This document shows, in pieces, positions 25,297-34,338 of a stretch of DNA of 64,000 nucleotides (positions are counted from its first letter, which is position 1; each line of letters opens with the position of its first letter). Source of the DNA: Pseudomonas fluorescens. Its GTDB lineage: Bacteria; Pseudomonadota; Gammaproteobacteria; Pseudomonadales; Pseudomonadaceae. A program made the position numbers and the translations under genes. Where the stretch lies: NCBI RefSeq assembly GCF_902497875.1, contig NZ_CABVHY010000010.1:62001-126000 (forward strand), given 5' to 3'. The notes beneath the pieces were generated by a model. The model saw nothing but the letters and a program-made list of their open reading frames with translations, did no database searches and had not been told where the DNA came from.

Positions 25297-26595
25297 TCAA
25301 CGCCCCTTCTTCCACAGATACAGCCCTACCAGAATCCCCATGCTGCAAATAATCGCCACATAGTAGGCCGGAGCCAACGGGCTTTCCTTGAGCATCCAGG
25401 TGACGACCATCGGGGTCAGGCCGCCGAAGATTGCGTAGGCCAGGTTGTAGGAAAACGACAAGCCGCTGAAACGCACCACGGCCGGGAAGGCCTTTACCAT
25501 CACGTACGGCACCGCGCCGATGGTGCCGACGAACAGACCGGTCAGCGCGTACAGCGGGAACAGCCAGTCGGGGTGGTTGAACAGGCTGTGGTAGAAGATC
25601 CAGGAGGTCAGCAACAGCGCCCCGCTGCCGAATACAAACACCCGGCCAGCACCGAAACGGTCAGCCAGCGCGCCCGAAGCCACGCAGCCGACGCTCAGGA
25701 AGACAATCGCCAGGCTGTTAGCCTGCAACGCAATGGTTGGCGAGAAGTGATAAATGGTCTGCAGTACCGTCGGAGTCATCAGAATGACCACAATGATCCC
25801 CGCCGAGAGCAACCAGGTCAGCAGCATCGAGATCAAGATCGCCCCACGATGGTCGCGCAGCACCGCACGCAGCGGCACTTCATCGGCCAGGGCCTTACGC
25901 AGTTGCAGCTCGGCAAATACCGGAGTTTCGTGCAGCCAGCGACGCAGGTACACCGAAAACAGGCCAAATACTCCACCCAGCAGGAACGGGATACGCCAGG
26001 CGTAATCGACGACCTGCTCGGGGGTGTAAATGCTGTTGATCGCGGTGGCGACCAGCGAGCCAAGCAGGATCCCGACAGTCAGGCCGCAGGTCAGCGTGCC
26101 GCAGGCATAACCGATATGACGTTGTGGCACATGCTCGGACACGAACACCCAGGCGCCCGGCACCTCACCGCCAATGGCCGCGCCCTGGATCACTCGCATC
26201 AGCAGCAGGAGGATCGGCGCCCACATGCCGATCTGCGCGTAGGTCGGCAGCAACCCCATGATCAACGTGGGCACGGCCATCATGAAGATGCTCAGGGTGA
26301 ACATCTTCTTGCGCCCCAGCAGGTCGCCAAAGTGCGCCATGACAATGCCGCCCAGGGGCCGCGCCAGATAACCGGCCGCGAAAATCCCGAAGGTCTGCAT
26401 CAGGCGCAGCCATTCCGGCATGTCCGCCGGGAAGAACAACTTGCCGACGACCGTGGCGAAGAACACGAAGATAATGAAGTCGTAAAACTCCAGCGCCCCA
26501 CCCAGGGCGGACAGCGATAAAGTCTTGTAGTCGCTACGGGTCAACGGACGTGCGGGTTGCGCTGGCTGCGCAATGCTCGAAGGCACACTGGTCAT
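25297..26595 (-). CDS. MFS transporter, metabolite:H+ symporter (MHS) type
   Basis: A 432-aa, 12-helix permease. The start (MTSVPSSIAQPAQPARP) is chosen because the first helix (SALGGALEFYDFIIFVFFAT) with the MHS-typical GALEFYDF block follows at about residue 28. Further MHS signs are GYLARPLGGIVMAHFGDLLGRKK and MRVIQGAAIGGEVPGAWVFV. Members move organic acids, betaines, shikimate or similar with protons; the substrate is not readable here. It lies directly upstream of pstS in the same direction but is separated by a strong terminator. Confidence 0.9.
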   Translation of the reverse strand: MTSVPSSIAQPAQPARPLTRSDYKTLSLSALGGALEFYDFIIFVFFATVVGKLFFPADMPEWLRLMQTFGIFAAGYLARPLGGIVMAHFGDLLGRKKMFTLSIFMMAVPTLIMGLLPTYAQIGMWAPILLLLMRVIQGAAIGGEVPGAWVFVSEHVPQRHIGYACGTLTCGLTVGILLGSLVATAINSIYTPEQVVDYAWRIPFLLGGVFGLFSVYLRRWLHETPVFAELQLRKALADEVPLRAVLRDHRGAILISMLLTWLLSAGIIVVILMTPTVLQTIYHFSPTIALQANSLAIVFLSVGCVASGALADRFGAGRVFVFGSGALLLTSWIFYHSLFNHPDWLFPLYALTGLFVGTIGAVPYVMVKAFPAVVRFSGLSFSYNLAYAIFGGLTPMVVTWMLKESPLAPAYYVAIICSMGILVGLYLWKKGR

Positions 26596-27131
26596 GGCAA
26601 GGGCTTCTCTTATAGTCGGATCTGGAAGCCGCAACAGCGCTGGTTGAGGCCTGGCAGGTTCGGCACCATAGCAAATTGTTCGAAAAAGCACACAGATGAG
26701 CGTAATTGGTGGTCAAAATGAGAACCGGACGGTCGTCGCGGGGTCTACCGATCGATATACTCGCAACCTGCAACAACTTGAAAGGGTTGCTGTGCGAAAA
26801 CGCCGTTGGGTGCCATCAGGTGCGTACCTGAGCCAGCCGGTTTCGCAGAGTTTCCCTTAGTACGCCTTACGAAAAACGCGACGAACGTAGTATGTTCTGG
26901 CTGAATCGTTTTTCTAGGCTCTAGTGCGCAAAGTCGCCGAGCGAAGGTCAGGCAAGGCAAAAACAGGCGAGGACCGGCTGAGGTCGCACCCGACTTTACG
27001 GGTTGTAAATGAGCAGTCCGAGCCTGTTTTTAACGCAGCATGACCGAGCGCAGGCACTTTGCGTGCAGAGCCGCAAGACGGCTATTCACCTGAAATACCA
27101 AAGAGAGTCACGGGTCAGAGGCACCCCCGGC
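26596..27131. other. Intergenic region with a long imperfect palindrome
   Basis: No credible gene. The right half is occupied by the 158-bp inverted-repeat element described at 26915-27072. The left part holds the upstream region of the MHS gene. Confidence 0.5.
26915..27072. repeat. Long imperfect inverted-repeat element (~158 bp)
   Basis: The left arm, beginning AGGCTCTAGTGCGCAAAGT, and the right arm, ending ACTTTGCGTGCAGAGCC, are imperfect inverse complements over about 55 bp. Inner matches include AAAAACAGGC/GCCTGTTTTT. The centre holds ACCCGactttaCGGGT. It looks like a transcribable or mobile palindromic element of the kind repeated in fluorescent pseudomonads. It has no coding capacity. 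Confidence 0.65.
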
Positions 27132-27533
27132 ATGATAGAGCTCGAACAAGAAGATCCTATTCCGCAAGGCGATCTGGCCCTGCAAATCACCGCGCTTCCT
27201 CGCGAGACCAATGGTTTCGGCGATATTTTCGGCGGCTGGCTGGTGGCGCAGATGGACCTCGCCGGCACGGCAATGGCCAGTAAAGTGGCCGGTGGGCGCG
27301 TAGCCACCGTTGCCATCGATCGCATGGCTTTCCTCGTGCCGGTCGCGGTCGGCGCGCAACTGTCGTTCTATACTCAGGCCCTGGAAATCGGCCGCAGCTC
27401 GATTCAAATGATGGTCGAGGTCTGGAGCGACGATCCACTGTCCAGCGAATGGCGTAAAGTGACTGAAGCCGTATTTGTCTTCGTCGCCATCGATGGCAGC
27501 GGACGCACCCGTTCGGTGCCGCCACGACGTTAA
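27132..27533 (+). CDS. Acyl-CoA thioesterase, YciA-like hotdog fold
   Basis: A 133-aa hotdog-fold protein. The family core is GDIFGGWLVAQMDLAGTAMA, with the catalytic-type Asp in the long helix, followed by RVATVAIDRMAFLVPVAVGA. Enzymes of this type hydrolyse acyl-CoAs to free acid and CoA and usually act as hexamers. The ATG at 27132 has AGAGG about 9 nt upstream; the longer frame runs back into the palindromic element. The mutarotase gene follows after 56 bp. A second, distinct thioesterase is at 60582. Confidence 0.88.
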   Translation: MIELEQEDPIPQGDLALQITALPRETNGFGDIFGGWLVAQMDLAGTAMASKVAGGRVATVAIDRMAFLVPVAVGAQLSFYTQALEIGRSSIQMMVEVWSDDPLSSEWRKVTEAVFVFVAIDGSGRTRSVPPRR

Positions 27534-27589
27534 ACTCTCGGGCCCTTTACGGGTCCATTGCAGTCAATGTTCCCGAGTGAGATTGCAGC

Positions 27590-28489
27590 ATGCCGACGCC
27601 CAACGTTGAAGCCGTGAAAATGGATGAGCTGAACTGCTGGCGCATCCGCCACGGTCAGGCCGAATTGCTGGTGGCCCAGCAAGGCGCGCACGTACTCAGC
27701 TATCAATTGAACGGGCAGCCGCCGCTGATCTGGCTCAACGATGAGGCGGTGTTCAATACCGGCAAGAGCGTTCGTGCCGGGGTTCCGGTGTGCTGGCCGT
27801 GGTTTGGCAATCTGGCGCGCAATCCGCAAAGCGTTCAGGACATGCGCCAGAGCACTGAACCCGCCACCGCCCACGGTTTGGTCCGGACGATAGATTGGGA
27901 GCTGGCCGGGATCGAAGCCGAGGGTGAAAGCCTGAACGTCGAATTCGTCCTGCCACGGCCTGAAGAGGGCTTGCCAGGCTGGCCGCACAAGGTCGAGTTG
28001 AAGCTGAAAATTCGTCTGGATGAGCAACTGCACATCAGCCTCACCAGCCTCAACCTGGGTACTGAAAGCGTGAGCATCAGCCAGGCGCTGCACAGTTACT
28101 TCGCCGTCAGCGATGTGCGCAACGTGCACGTCGATGGGTTGGACGGGCTGAACTATATCGAGACCCTGGACGACTGGAAAACCTGCACTCAAGCCGGTGA
28201 TCTGCGCTTTGTCGGGGAAACCGATCGCATCTATCTGGATACGCCTGAACAGCTGAGCATTGTGGACCCGGCCTGGGAACGGCGTATTCAGCTGACCAGC
28301 CGCGGTTCACGCTCGGCGGTCATCTGGAACCCCTGGATCGATCGCGCCGCACGCTTCGGCGACATGGCCGACGACGGCTGGCAGCACATGCTGTGCATCG
28401 AGACGGCGAATGTGATGGATGACGTGGTGACGCTGGCGCCAGGGGCGAGTCATACCCTGGGTGTGAGTGTTGCCAGCAAGCCATTGTAG
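27590..28489 (+). CDS. D-hexose-6-phosphate mutarotase (YeaD-like)
   Basis: A 299-aa aldose-1-epimerase-superfamily protein. Signatures include QQGAHVLSYQLNGQPPLIWL near residue 28, VPVCWPWFGNLARNP near 65, HGLVRTIDWEL (catalytic His about residue 97) and LHSYFAVSDV near 170. It interconverts alpha and beta anomers of hexose-6-phosphates. The C-terminal acid (near NPWIDRAARFGDMADDGWQ) matches the YeaD pattern. Probably co-transcribed with the upstream thioesterase. Confidence 0.9.
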   Translation: MPTPNVEAVKMDELNCWRIRHGQAELLVAQQGAHVLSYQLNGQPPLIWLNDEAVFNTGKSVRAGVPVCWPWFGNLARNPQSVQDMRQSTEPATAHGLVRTIDWELAGIEAEGESLNVEFVLPRPEEGLPGWPHKVELKLKIRLDEQLHISLTSLNLGTESVSISQALHSYFAVSDVRNVHVDGLDGLNYIETLDDWKTCTQAGDLRFVGETDRIYLDTPEQLSIVDPAWERRIQLTSRGSRSAVIWNPWIDRAARFGDMADDGWQHMLCIETANVMDDVVTLAPGASHTLGVSVASKPL

Positions 28490-28505
28490 AAACACCGCGG
28501 ACAAC

Positions 28506-28638
28506 TGTGGCGAGGGGGCTTGCCCCCGCTCGGCCGCGAAGCGGTCGTAAAACCAGCCAATGGGTTCCTTCTGACAGAATTCGATTGCAGGTTTTGGGAC
28601 TGCTTCGCAGCCCAGCGGGAGCAAGCTCCCTCGCCACA
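28506..28638. repeat. REPIN (GTGGCGAGGGGGCTTGC type)
   Basis: TGTGGCGAGGGGGCTTGCCC at the left, and its inverted partner GGGAGCAAGCTCCCTCGCC at the right with two substitutions. It separates the convergent mutarotase and DUF3299 genes. Confidence 0.9.
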
Positions 28639-28655
28639 GGTCTGGTGTCCAGACC

Positions 28656-29192
28656 TTACAAATCCGCCTCTTGCACCACCCTCACCTTCGCCGCATCCAG
28701 CGCATAAGCCGCATCAGCCAGATCGTTGCTGACCTGCTCCACCTTCAGGGTGCCGGTTACCCACAGCGGCGTGTAGATATCATCCAGCTTCAACCCCTTT
28801 GGATAACGCACCAGCACCAGTTGATTGGGCGGTGGCGGCGGTACGTGGATGCAGGCGCCCGGGTAAGGCACCAGGAAAAACAACGTGCTGCGACCCTTGG
28901 CATCGGTTTCCAGCGGCACCGGGTAACCACCGATACGGATGTGCTTGTCGTTCATCGCCGCCACGGTTTTGCTCGAGTACATCACCGCGGGCAGACCTTT
29001 GCTCTGCTTCAGGCCACCCTTGTCGGTAAAAGTCCCGTTGGCCTCAGGCGAGTCATGGTCGATTTCCGGCATTTGCTCGAGGGCTTTCTGGTCCGACTTG
29101 GGCATCAGTTCGAGCCAGTCGGTTTCCGGCAGTTCTGCGGCATGGGCCAGGCCACTGCCCAGCAAGAGGAGAGTCAACAGAAGACGACGCAT
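28656..29192 (-). CDS. DUF3299 domain periplasmic protein
   Basis: A 178-aa protein with a signal peptide (residues 1-18, GLAHA). The mature part carries WLELMPKSDQKALEQMPE and the block KHIRIGGYPVPLETDAKGRS TLFFLVPYPGACIHVPPPPP, the conserved core of DUF3299, which contains the single conserved Cys. Function is unknown; relatives often sit beside lipoprotein-export or ABC genes. Its promoter region is shared with a MITE-like element 45 bp upstream. Confidence 0.85.
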   Translation of the reverse strand: MRRLLLTLLLLGSGLAHAAELPETDWLELMPKSDQKALEQMPEIDHDSPEANGTFTDKGGLKQSKGLPAVMYSSKTVAAMNDKHIRIGGYPVPLETDAKGRSTLFFLVPYPGACIHVPPPPPNQLVLVRYPKGLKLDDIYTPLWVTGTLKVEQVSNDLADAAYALDAAKVRVVQEADL

Positions 29193-29236
29193 GATGTACT
29201 CGGCAATGAGGGGACGGTGGAACGCCGAGCATTCTA

Positions 29237-29394
29237 GTGCCCTGTCTCGCCAATGCGTTCAACTTTTGACCAGTGGATAGCGTTGTCAGGCAAGATGCCG
29301 CGACGAGTCATAGCGCTATGGAGAGGAGCGGCAACGCAGCATAGCGATGCTAGGCGCCGTCAAAAAATGAATAACCATTTTCGAGACAGGGCAC
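29237..29394. mobile_element. MITE-like element, 158 bp with 13-bp perfect terminal inverted repeats
   Basis: GTGCCCTGTCTCG at 29237-29249 and its exact inverse CGAGACAGGGCAC at 29382-29394. Beyond these, similarity between the ends continues to about 35 bp (AATG and TTTTGAC are shared at corresponding places). There is no coding frame of use and no clear target duplication. It looks like a non-autonomous element mobilised by a transposase encoded elsewhere. Confidence 0.6.
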
Positions 29395-29434
29395 CCTTCT
29401 CTACGTGCGGCGTAGAGAGGGCTTGGTCGCTAAA

Positions 29435-29680
29435 TCAGTTCTTTCTGACCAGGCCGTAGACCACCAGCAACACCACAGCGCCTACCAATGCGCCGATGAA
29501 GCCCGCGCCCTGGCCCGCCTGATAGATGCCCAATGCCTGGCCGCCATAGGTCGCTGCCAGCGAACCGCCGATACCGAGCAGAATGGTCATGATCCATCCC
29601 ATGCTGTCATCGCCAGGTTTCAGGAAGCGTGCCAGCAGCCCTACGATCAAGCCGATAAAGATGGTTCCGATAATACCCAT
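29435..29680 (-). CDS. GlsB/YeaQ/YmgE family membrane protein
   Basis: An 81-aa, three-helix membrane protein. It starts MGIIGTIFIGLIVGLLARFL, with the family's LARFLKPGDD loop and glycine-rich helices (ILLGIGGSLAATYGGQ). The ATG at 29680 has GAGGG about 8 nt upstream. Members are linked to general stress responses (the transglycosylase-associated family), but the biochemical role is unknown. Confidence 0.9.
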   Translation of the reverse strand: MGIIGTIFIGLIVGLLARFLKPGDDSMGWIMTILLGIGGSLAATYGGQALGIYQAGQGAGFIGALVGAVVLLVVYGLVRKN

Positions 29681-29785
29681 GACATTTCCCTCTGTATGAA
29701 GTGGCGTTGCCAAAGCCTAGACAGACTTTGGCATCCTGCCATCAGAGAACGGCGAGGCACTAAGGTTCCCGCCAGGCATGGAGAT

Positions 29786-30868
29786 TTACTCGGCGATCAG
29801 CGCTTCGACCTTGAGAATCTGCTGCTCAAGGGTGGCCTTGTCGGCGCAGCGCAGGTTGGCGTGACCGACCTTGCGGCCGACCTTGAATTCCTTGCCATAG
29901 TGGTGCAGATGGCAATCGGCGATGGCCAGGACCTTCTCGGTCTCCGGCACCTTGCCGATGAAGTTGATCATCGCGCTTTCACCCACCTTGGCGGTCGGGC
30001 CCAGCGGCAGACCGGCTACCGCCCGCAGGTGGTTTTCGAACTGGCTGCACTCGGCGCCTTCGGTGGTCCAGTGACCGGAATTGTGGACCCGCGGGGCGAT
30101 TTCGTTGGCCTTGAGGCCACCGTCGACTTCAAAGAACTCGAACGCCATCACGCCGACGTATTCCAGCTGCTTGAGCACACGGCTCGAATAGTCTTCGGCC
30201 AGGGCTTGCAACGGGTGATCGGTACTGGCCACGGACAGCTTGAGGATGCCGCTGTCGTGGGTGTTGTGAACCAGCGGATAGAACCTGGTTTCGCCATCGC
30301 GAGCCCGCACAGCGATCAGCGAAACTTCGCCAGTGAATGGCACGAAGCCTTCCAGCAGACAGGCAACGCTGCCCAGTTCGGCGAAGGTGCCAACCACATC
30401 GGCCGGAGTGCGCAGGACTTTCTGACCCTTGCCGTCGTAACCCAGGGTGCGGGTTTTCAGCACGGCCGGCAGGCCGATGCTGAGCACAGCCGCGTCCAGA
30501 TCGGCTTGCGACTGGATGTCGGCAAAGGCCGGAGTGGGAATGCCGAGGTCCTTGAACAGACTCTTTTCGAACCAGCGATCGCGGGCGATGCGCAGGGCTT
30601 CGGCACTCGGGTAGACCGGCACGAACTGCGACAGGAAGGCCACGGTTTCAGCCGGGACGCTTTCGAACTCGAAGGTCACCAGATCGACTTCATCGGCCAA
30701 TTGGCGCAAGTGAAGCCGATCGTCGTAATCGGCCCGCAGGTGTTCGCCCAACGCCGCTGCGCAGGCATCCGGCGCAGGGTCAAGGAAAGCGAACTTCATC
30801 CCCAGCGGTGTACCCGCCAGAGCCAACATGCGACCCAGCTGGCCGCCACCGATTACACCGATCTTCAT
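29786..30868 (-). CDS. purK: 5-(carboxyamino)imidazole ribonucleotide synthase
   Basis: A 360-aa ATP-grasp enzyme starting MKIGVIGGGQLGRMLALAGT (the N-terminal fold). The ATP-grasp core has TRTLGYDGKGQKVLR and the metal ligands in FEFFEVDGGLKANEIAPRVH NSGHWT. It carboxylates AIR to N5-CAIR using ATP and bicarbonate in purine synthesis. GAGG lies 9 nt upstream of the ATG at 30868. purE ends 11 bp upstream, so the pair forms the purEK operon. Confidence 0.96.
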   Translation of the reverse strand: MKIGVIGGGQLGRMLALAGTPLGMKFAFLDPAPDACAAALGEHLRADYDDRLHLRQLADEVDLVTFEFESVPAETVAFLSQFVPVYPSAEALRIARDRWFEKSLFKDLGIPTPAFADIQSQADLDAAVLSIGLPAVLKTRTLGYDGKGQKVLRTPADVVGTFAELGSVACLLEGFVPFTGEVSLIAVRARDGETRFYPLVHNTHDSGILKLSVASTDHPLQALAEDYSSRVLKQLEYVGVMAFEFFEVDGGLKANEIAPRVHNSGHWTTEGAECSQFENHLRAVAGLPLGPTAKVGESAMINFIGKVPETEKVLAIADCHLHHYGKEFKVGRKVGHANLRCADKATLEQQILKVEALIAE

Positions 30869-30879
30869 CGTCAACAACC

Positions 30880-31371
30880 TCAGGCGATGCGTGGGTCTGG
30901 ATTTTCCAGGACGCTGTCTGTCTGCTCAGCGCGGAATTTTTTCAGCACCGTATGAAATTGCGGGTGTTTGGCGCCGAGGATGCTCGCGGACAACAGCGCG
31001 GCATTGATTGCGCCGGCTTTGCCGATCGCCAGAGTCGCCACCGGAATGCCCGCAGGCATCTGCACGATAGACAGCAGCGAATCGACGCCCGAAAGCATCG
31101 CCGACTGCACCGGTACGCCCAGTACCGGCAGGTGGGTCTTGGCCGCACACATGCCTGGCAAATGCGCTGCGCCGCCGGCGCCAGCGATGATCACCTCGAT
31201 GCCGCGTTCTTCGGCCTCTTCGGCGTACTGGAACAGCAGGTCCGGGGTGCGGTGGGCAGAGACCACTTTCACCTCGTAAGGGATGCCGAGCTTTTCCAGC
31301 ATATCGGCGGTGTGGCTAAGGGTGGACCAATCGGACTTCGAGCCCATGATCACGCCAACCAGTGCACTCAT
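30880..31371 (-). CDS. purE: N5-CAIR mutase
   Basis: A 163-aa enzyme with the complete class I PurE pattern: [11 protein letters not shown] (residues 8-18), VVSAHRTPD with the catalytic His, and [11 protein letters not shown]. It converts N5-CAIR to CAIR. It lies immediately upstream of purK. A strong hairpin with a T run sits 44-81 bp before its start codon on the coding strand. Confidence 0.97.
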   Translation of the reverse strand: MSALVGVIMGSKSDWSTLSHTADMLEKLGIPYEVKVVSAHRTPDLLFQYAEEAEERGIEVIIAGAGGAAHLPGMCAAKTHLPVLGVPVQSAMLSGVDSLLSIVQMPAGIPVATLAIGKAGAINAALLSASILGAKHPQFHTVLKKFRAEQTDSVLENPDPRIA

Positions 31372-31409
31372 CGTCGTGCCTCTTCTCTCTGGGCGCCCGC
31401 GGGCGCGTC

Positions 31410-31452
31410 AAAAAACAACAAGCCACGCGGGAGGACCGGCGTGGCTTGTTGT
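31410..31452 (-). terminator. Strong intrinsic terminator or attenuator upstream of purE
   Basis: On the minus strand ACAACAAGCCACGC, 10-nt loop, GCGTGGCTTGTTGT followed by TTTT: a perfect 14-bp stem. It stands between the upstream LysR gene (same direction, about 240 bp away) and purE (38 bp away). It may end the LysR transcript, or attenuate purEK if the purE promoter lies upstream of it. Confidence 0.8.
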
Positions 31453-31600
31453 ACGAATTCAGGCCGGTCGAACCGGCCAAAGGCCGCGCAGTATACCGCA
31501 AAGAGGCAGATAAACAGCCCCTTCTACGACCATCTGTCATGCGGGGCAAAGTCCTGGTTTTGTTGACTCGAAGGTCAGCCAAAGATCAACACAAAACCCC

Positions 31601-31678
31601 TTGCTCGCGATGGAGGTGTAACCGTCAACATTGAAGTTGGATGTTAGGGCCTCATCGCGAGCAAGCTCGCTCCCACAG
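31601..31678. repeat. REP pair between purE and the LysR gene
   Basis: TTGCTCGCGATGG...CATCGCGAGCAAGCTCGCTCCCACA: the left unit is truncated and the right unit complete. It belongs to the GTGGGAGCGAGC REP type. Confidence 0.8.
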
Positions 31679-31693
31679 GGTTCTGCATCTGCC

Positions 31694-32611
31694 TCAAGAA
31701 CCAGTCGTGCCTTGGGCGGCGCCACCTTCCAGTTTGCGCCAGAGCAACCGCACGTTGGCCTTGCGTACCAGCGCGCAGCGGTACAGGCGAATCTCCAGCG
31801 GCACATGCCATTGCGGGCCGCCGCAGACCACCAGCTCGCCGCGGGCCAGTTCGGCGCGCACGCTCAGTTGCGGCACCCAGGCGATGCCCAGTCCTTCGAG
31901 AGCCATGCTTTTCAAGCTATCGGCCATGGCGGTTTCATAGATGGTGGTGAATCGCAGCGCCCGCTGGCGCAGCAGCAGGTTTACCGAACGCCCTAGAAAC
32001 GCACCGGCGCTGTACGCCAGCAACGGTACGCTGGCTTCACCTTCCAGATCGAACAACGGCTTGCCGTCGGCATCGGCCGCACAGACCGGAAGCATCTCGG
32101 TGTCTCCCAGATGCAGCGAAGGAAAGATTTCCGGATCCATCTGCAGCGCCGCATCCGGGTCGTAGAAGGCCAGCATCAGATCGCAGCCACCTTCACGCAA
32201 CGCATGTACAGCGTCGCCGACGTTAGTTGCCACCAGCCGCGTGGCTATATTCAGACCTTCGTTGCGCAATTGCGCGATCCAGCGCGGGAAGAAACCCAAG
32301 GCCAGGGAGTGAGCGGCGGCGACCTGCATCACTTCGCCCTGCCCGCCTTCCAGGTGATGCAAATGCCGCAGCACTTCGCCGAGCTGTTCGACCACGGTGC
32401 GTGCGGTCACCAGAAACAGTTGCCCCGCCGCCGTCAGCTCGATCGGCGTGCGCGAACGGTTGACCAGAGTCAGGCCCAGCGCGGACTCGAGGCTGCGGAT
32501 ACGCCGACTGAACGCCGGCTGGGTGACGAAACGTCGCTCGGCAGCCTGGGAGAAACTGCGAGTGGCGGCCAGAGCACTAAAGTCCTCGAGCCATTTGCTT
32601 TCCAGATTCAT
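31694..32611 (-). CDS. LysR family regulator, HypT-like
   Basis: A 305-aa regulator starting MNLESKWLEDFSALAATRSF. Helix-turn-helix residues about 15-40 (SFSQAAERRFVTQPAFSRRIRSL). The effector domain (90-300) contains VAAAHSLALGFFPRWIAQLR. The N-terminal pattern resembles E. coli HypT (YjiE), a hypochlorite-responsive regulator; that is my memory-based comparison. GGAGG lies 6 nt before the ATG. The divergent gene is aspA (intergenic 180 bp), a likely target. Confidence 0.88.
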   Translation of the reverse strand: MNLESKWLEDFSALAATRSFSQAAERRFVTQPAFSRRIRSLESALGLTLVNRSRTPIELTAAGQLFLVTARTVVEQLGEVLRHLHHLEGGQGEVMQVAAAHSLALGFFPRWIAQLRNEGLNIATRLVATNVGDAVHALREGGCDLMLAFYDPDAALQMDPEIFPSLHLGDTEMLPVCAADADGKPLFDLEGEASVPLLAYSAGAFLGRSVNLLLRQRALRFTTIYETAMADSLKSMALEGLGIAWVPQLSVRAELARGELVVCGGPQWHVPLEIRLYRCALVRKANVRLLWRKLEGGAAQGTTGS

Positions 32612-32791
32612 CACGTCCTCCCGGACACGCACCATTTTAGGTCATACGCTCGACGCACAAGCGGCGTCACATCGACATTATGCCGTTTATGCATAGGCCA
32701 GTGTTTAACAGCATTGGCCCTAAATTGCCCACAAGCCTAGCATTGACAGTGTTCCGGCATAGCCCGGGTCCATATCGAGATGATTTCTATC

Positions 32792-34216
32792 ATGTCCTCC
32801 GCTGCATCTTTCCGCACAGAAAAAGACCTGCTTGGCGTACTCGAAGTACCGGCTCAAGCGTATTACGGCATCCAGACCCTGCGAGCGGTGAATAACTTCC
32901 GTCTCTCCGGCGTTCCGATTTCGCATTACCCGAAGCTGGTTGTGGGTCTGGCAATGGTCAAACAGGCTGCTGCTGACGCCAACCGTGAGTTGGGTCACCT
33001 CAGCGAAGCCAAGCACGCTGCCATCAGCGAAGCCTGTGCCCGTCTGATCCGCGGCGATTTCCACGAAGAGTTCGTGGTGGACATGATTCAAGGCGGCGCT
33101 GGCACTTCAACCAACATGAATGCCAACGAAGTCATCGCCAACATCGCGCTGGAGGCCATGGGCCACAGCAAGGGCGAGTACCAGTACCTGCACCCGAACA
33201 ACGACGTGAACATGGCGCAGTCGACCAACGACGCCTACCCGACAGCGATCCGTCTGGGTCTGCTGCTGGGTCACGACGCCCTGCTTGCCAGTCTCGACAG
33301 CCTGATCCAGGCGTTCGCCGCCAAGGGTATCGAGTTCAACCATGTCCTGAAGATGGGCCGTACCCAGCTGCAAGACGCCGTGCCGATGACCCTGGGCCAA
33401 GAATTCCGTGCTTTCGCCACGACCTTGAGCGAAGACCTGGCGCGCCTGAAAACGCTCGCTCCCGAGTTGCTGACCGAAGTGAACCTGGGCGGCACCGCGA
33501 TCGGCACCGGTATCAACGCCGATCCGCGCTACCAGCACCTGGCCGTATCGCGTCTGGCAATCATCAGCGGTCAACCGCTGGTACCGGCCGCCGACCTGAT
33601 CGAAGCCACGTCTGACATGGGCGCCTTCGTGCTGTTCTCCGGCATGCTCAAGCGTACTGCGGTCAAGCTGTCGAAGATCTGCAACGACCTGCGCCTGCTG
33701 TCCAGCGGTCCACGCACCGGCATCAACGAAATCAACCTGCCAGCGCGTCAGCCAGGCAGCTCGATCATGCCTGGCAAGGTCAACCCGGTTATCCCGGAAG
33801 CGGTCAACCAGGTAGCGTTCCAGATCATCGGTAACGACCTGGCGCTAACCATCGCGGCCGAAGGCGGCCAGTTGCAACTGAACGTGATGGAGCCGTTGAT
33901 CGCCTTCAAGATCTTCGACTCGATCCGCCTGCTGCAACGCGCCATGGATATGCTGCGCGAGCACTGCATCGTCGGCATCACCGCCAACGAAGAGCGCTGC
34001 CGCGAACTGGTCGAGCACTCGATCGGCCTGGTCACCGCGCTGAACCCGTACATCGGCTATGAGAACGCCACCCGCATCGCCCGCATCGCCCTTGAAAGCG
34101 GCCGCGGCGTGCTGGAACTGGTGCGCGAAGAAGGCTTGCTCGACGACGCCATGCTCGCCGACATCCTGCGCCCGGAAAACATGATTGCTCCGCGTCTGGT
34201 GCCTCTGAAGGCTTAA
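32792..34216 (+). CDS. aspA: Aspartate ammonia-lyase
   Basis: A 474-aa enzyme of the fumarase/aspartase superfamily starting MSSAASFRTEKDLLGVLEVP. Key blocks are GGAGTSTNMNANEVIAN (near residue 95), NDVNMAQSTNDAYPTAIR, and the catalytic-loop signature GSSIMPGKVNPVIPE near 315. It reversibly deaminates L-aspartate to fumarate and ammonia. The ATG at 32792 is preferred over the one four codons earlier because homologues start MSSA; the ribosome-binding sequence is weak in both cases. The asparaginase gene downstream would supply its substrate. Confidence 0.95.
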   Translation: MSSAASFRTEKDLLGVLEVPAQAYYGIQTLRAVNNFRLSGVPISHYPKLVVGLAMVKQAAADANRELGHLSEAKHAAISEACARLIRGDFHEEFVVDMIQGGAGTSTNMNANEVIANIALEAMGHSKGEYQYLHPNNDVNMAQSTNDAYPTAIRLGLLLGHDALLASLDSLIQAFAAKGIEFNHVLKMGRTQLQDAVPMTLGQEFRAFATTLSEDLARLKTLAPELLTEVNLGGTAIGTGINADPRYQHLAVSRLAIISGQPLVPAADLIEATSDMGAFVLFSGMLKRTAVKLSKICNDLRLLSSGPRTGINEINLPARQPGSSIMPGKVNPVIPEAVNQVAFQIIGNDLALTIAAEGGQLQLNVMEPLIAFKIFDSIRLLQRAMDMLREHCIVGITANEERCRELVEHSIGLVTALNPYIGYENATRIARIALESGRGVLELVREEGLLDDAMLADILRPENMIAPRLVPLKA

Positions 34217-34302
34217 CCAAACGCCGGCTCTTTCTCTTTTAACGAAGAGCACCAAGAGCCACGCTCACCAGGTCGAGGGACTAGACACCTCTCACCTTTT
34301 GA

Positions 34303-34338
34303 GGGCTTGGGGATTATTCCCCAGGCCCTTTTTTTTTG
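34303..34338 (+). terminator. Intrinsic terminator after aspA
   Basis: GGGCTTGGGGATTATTCCCCAGGCCC followed by TTTTTTTTTG. A strong GC stem with a nine-T tail 87 bp after the stop ends aspA transcription ahead of the asparaginase gene. Confidence 0.95.
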
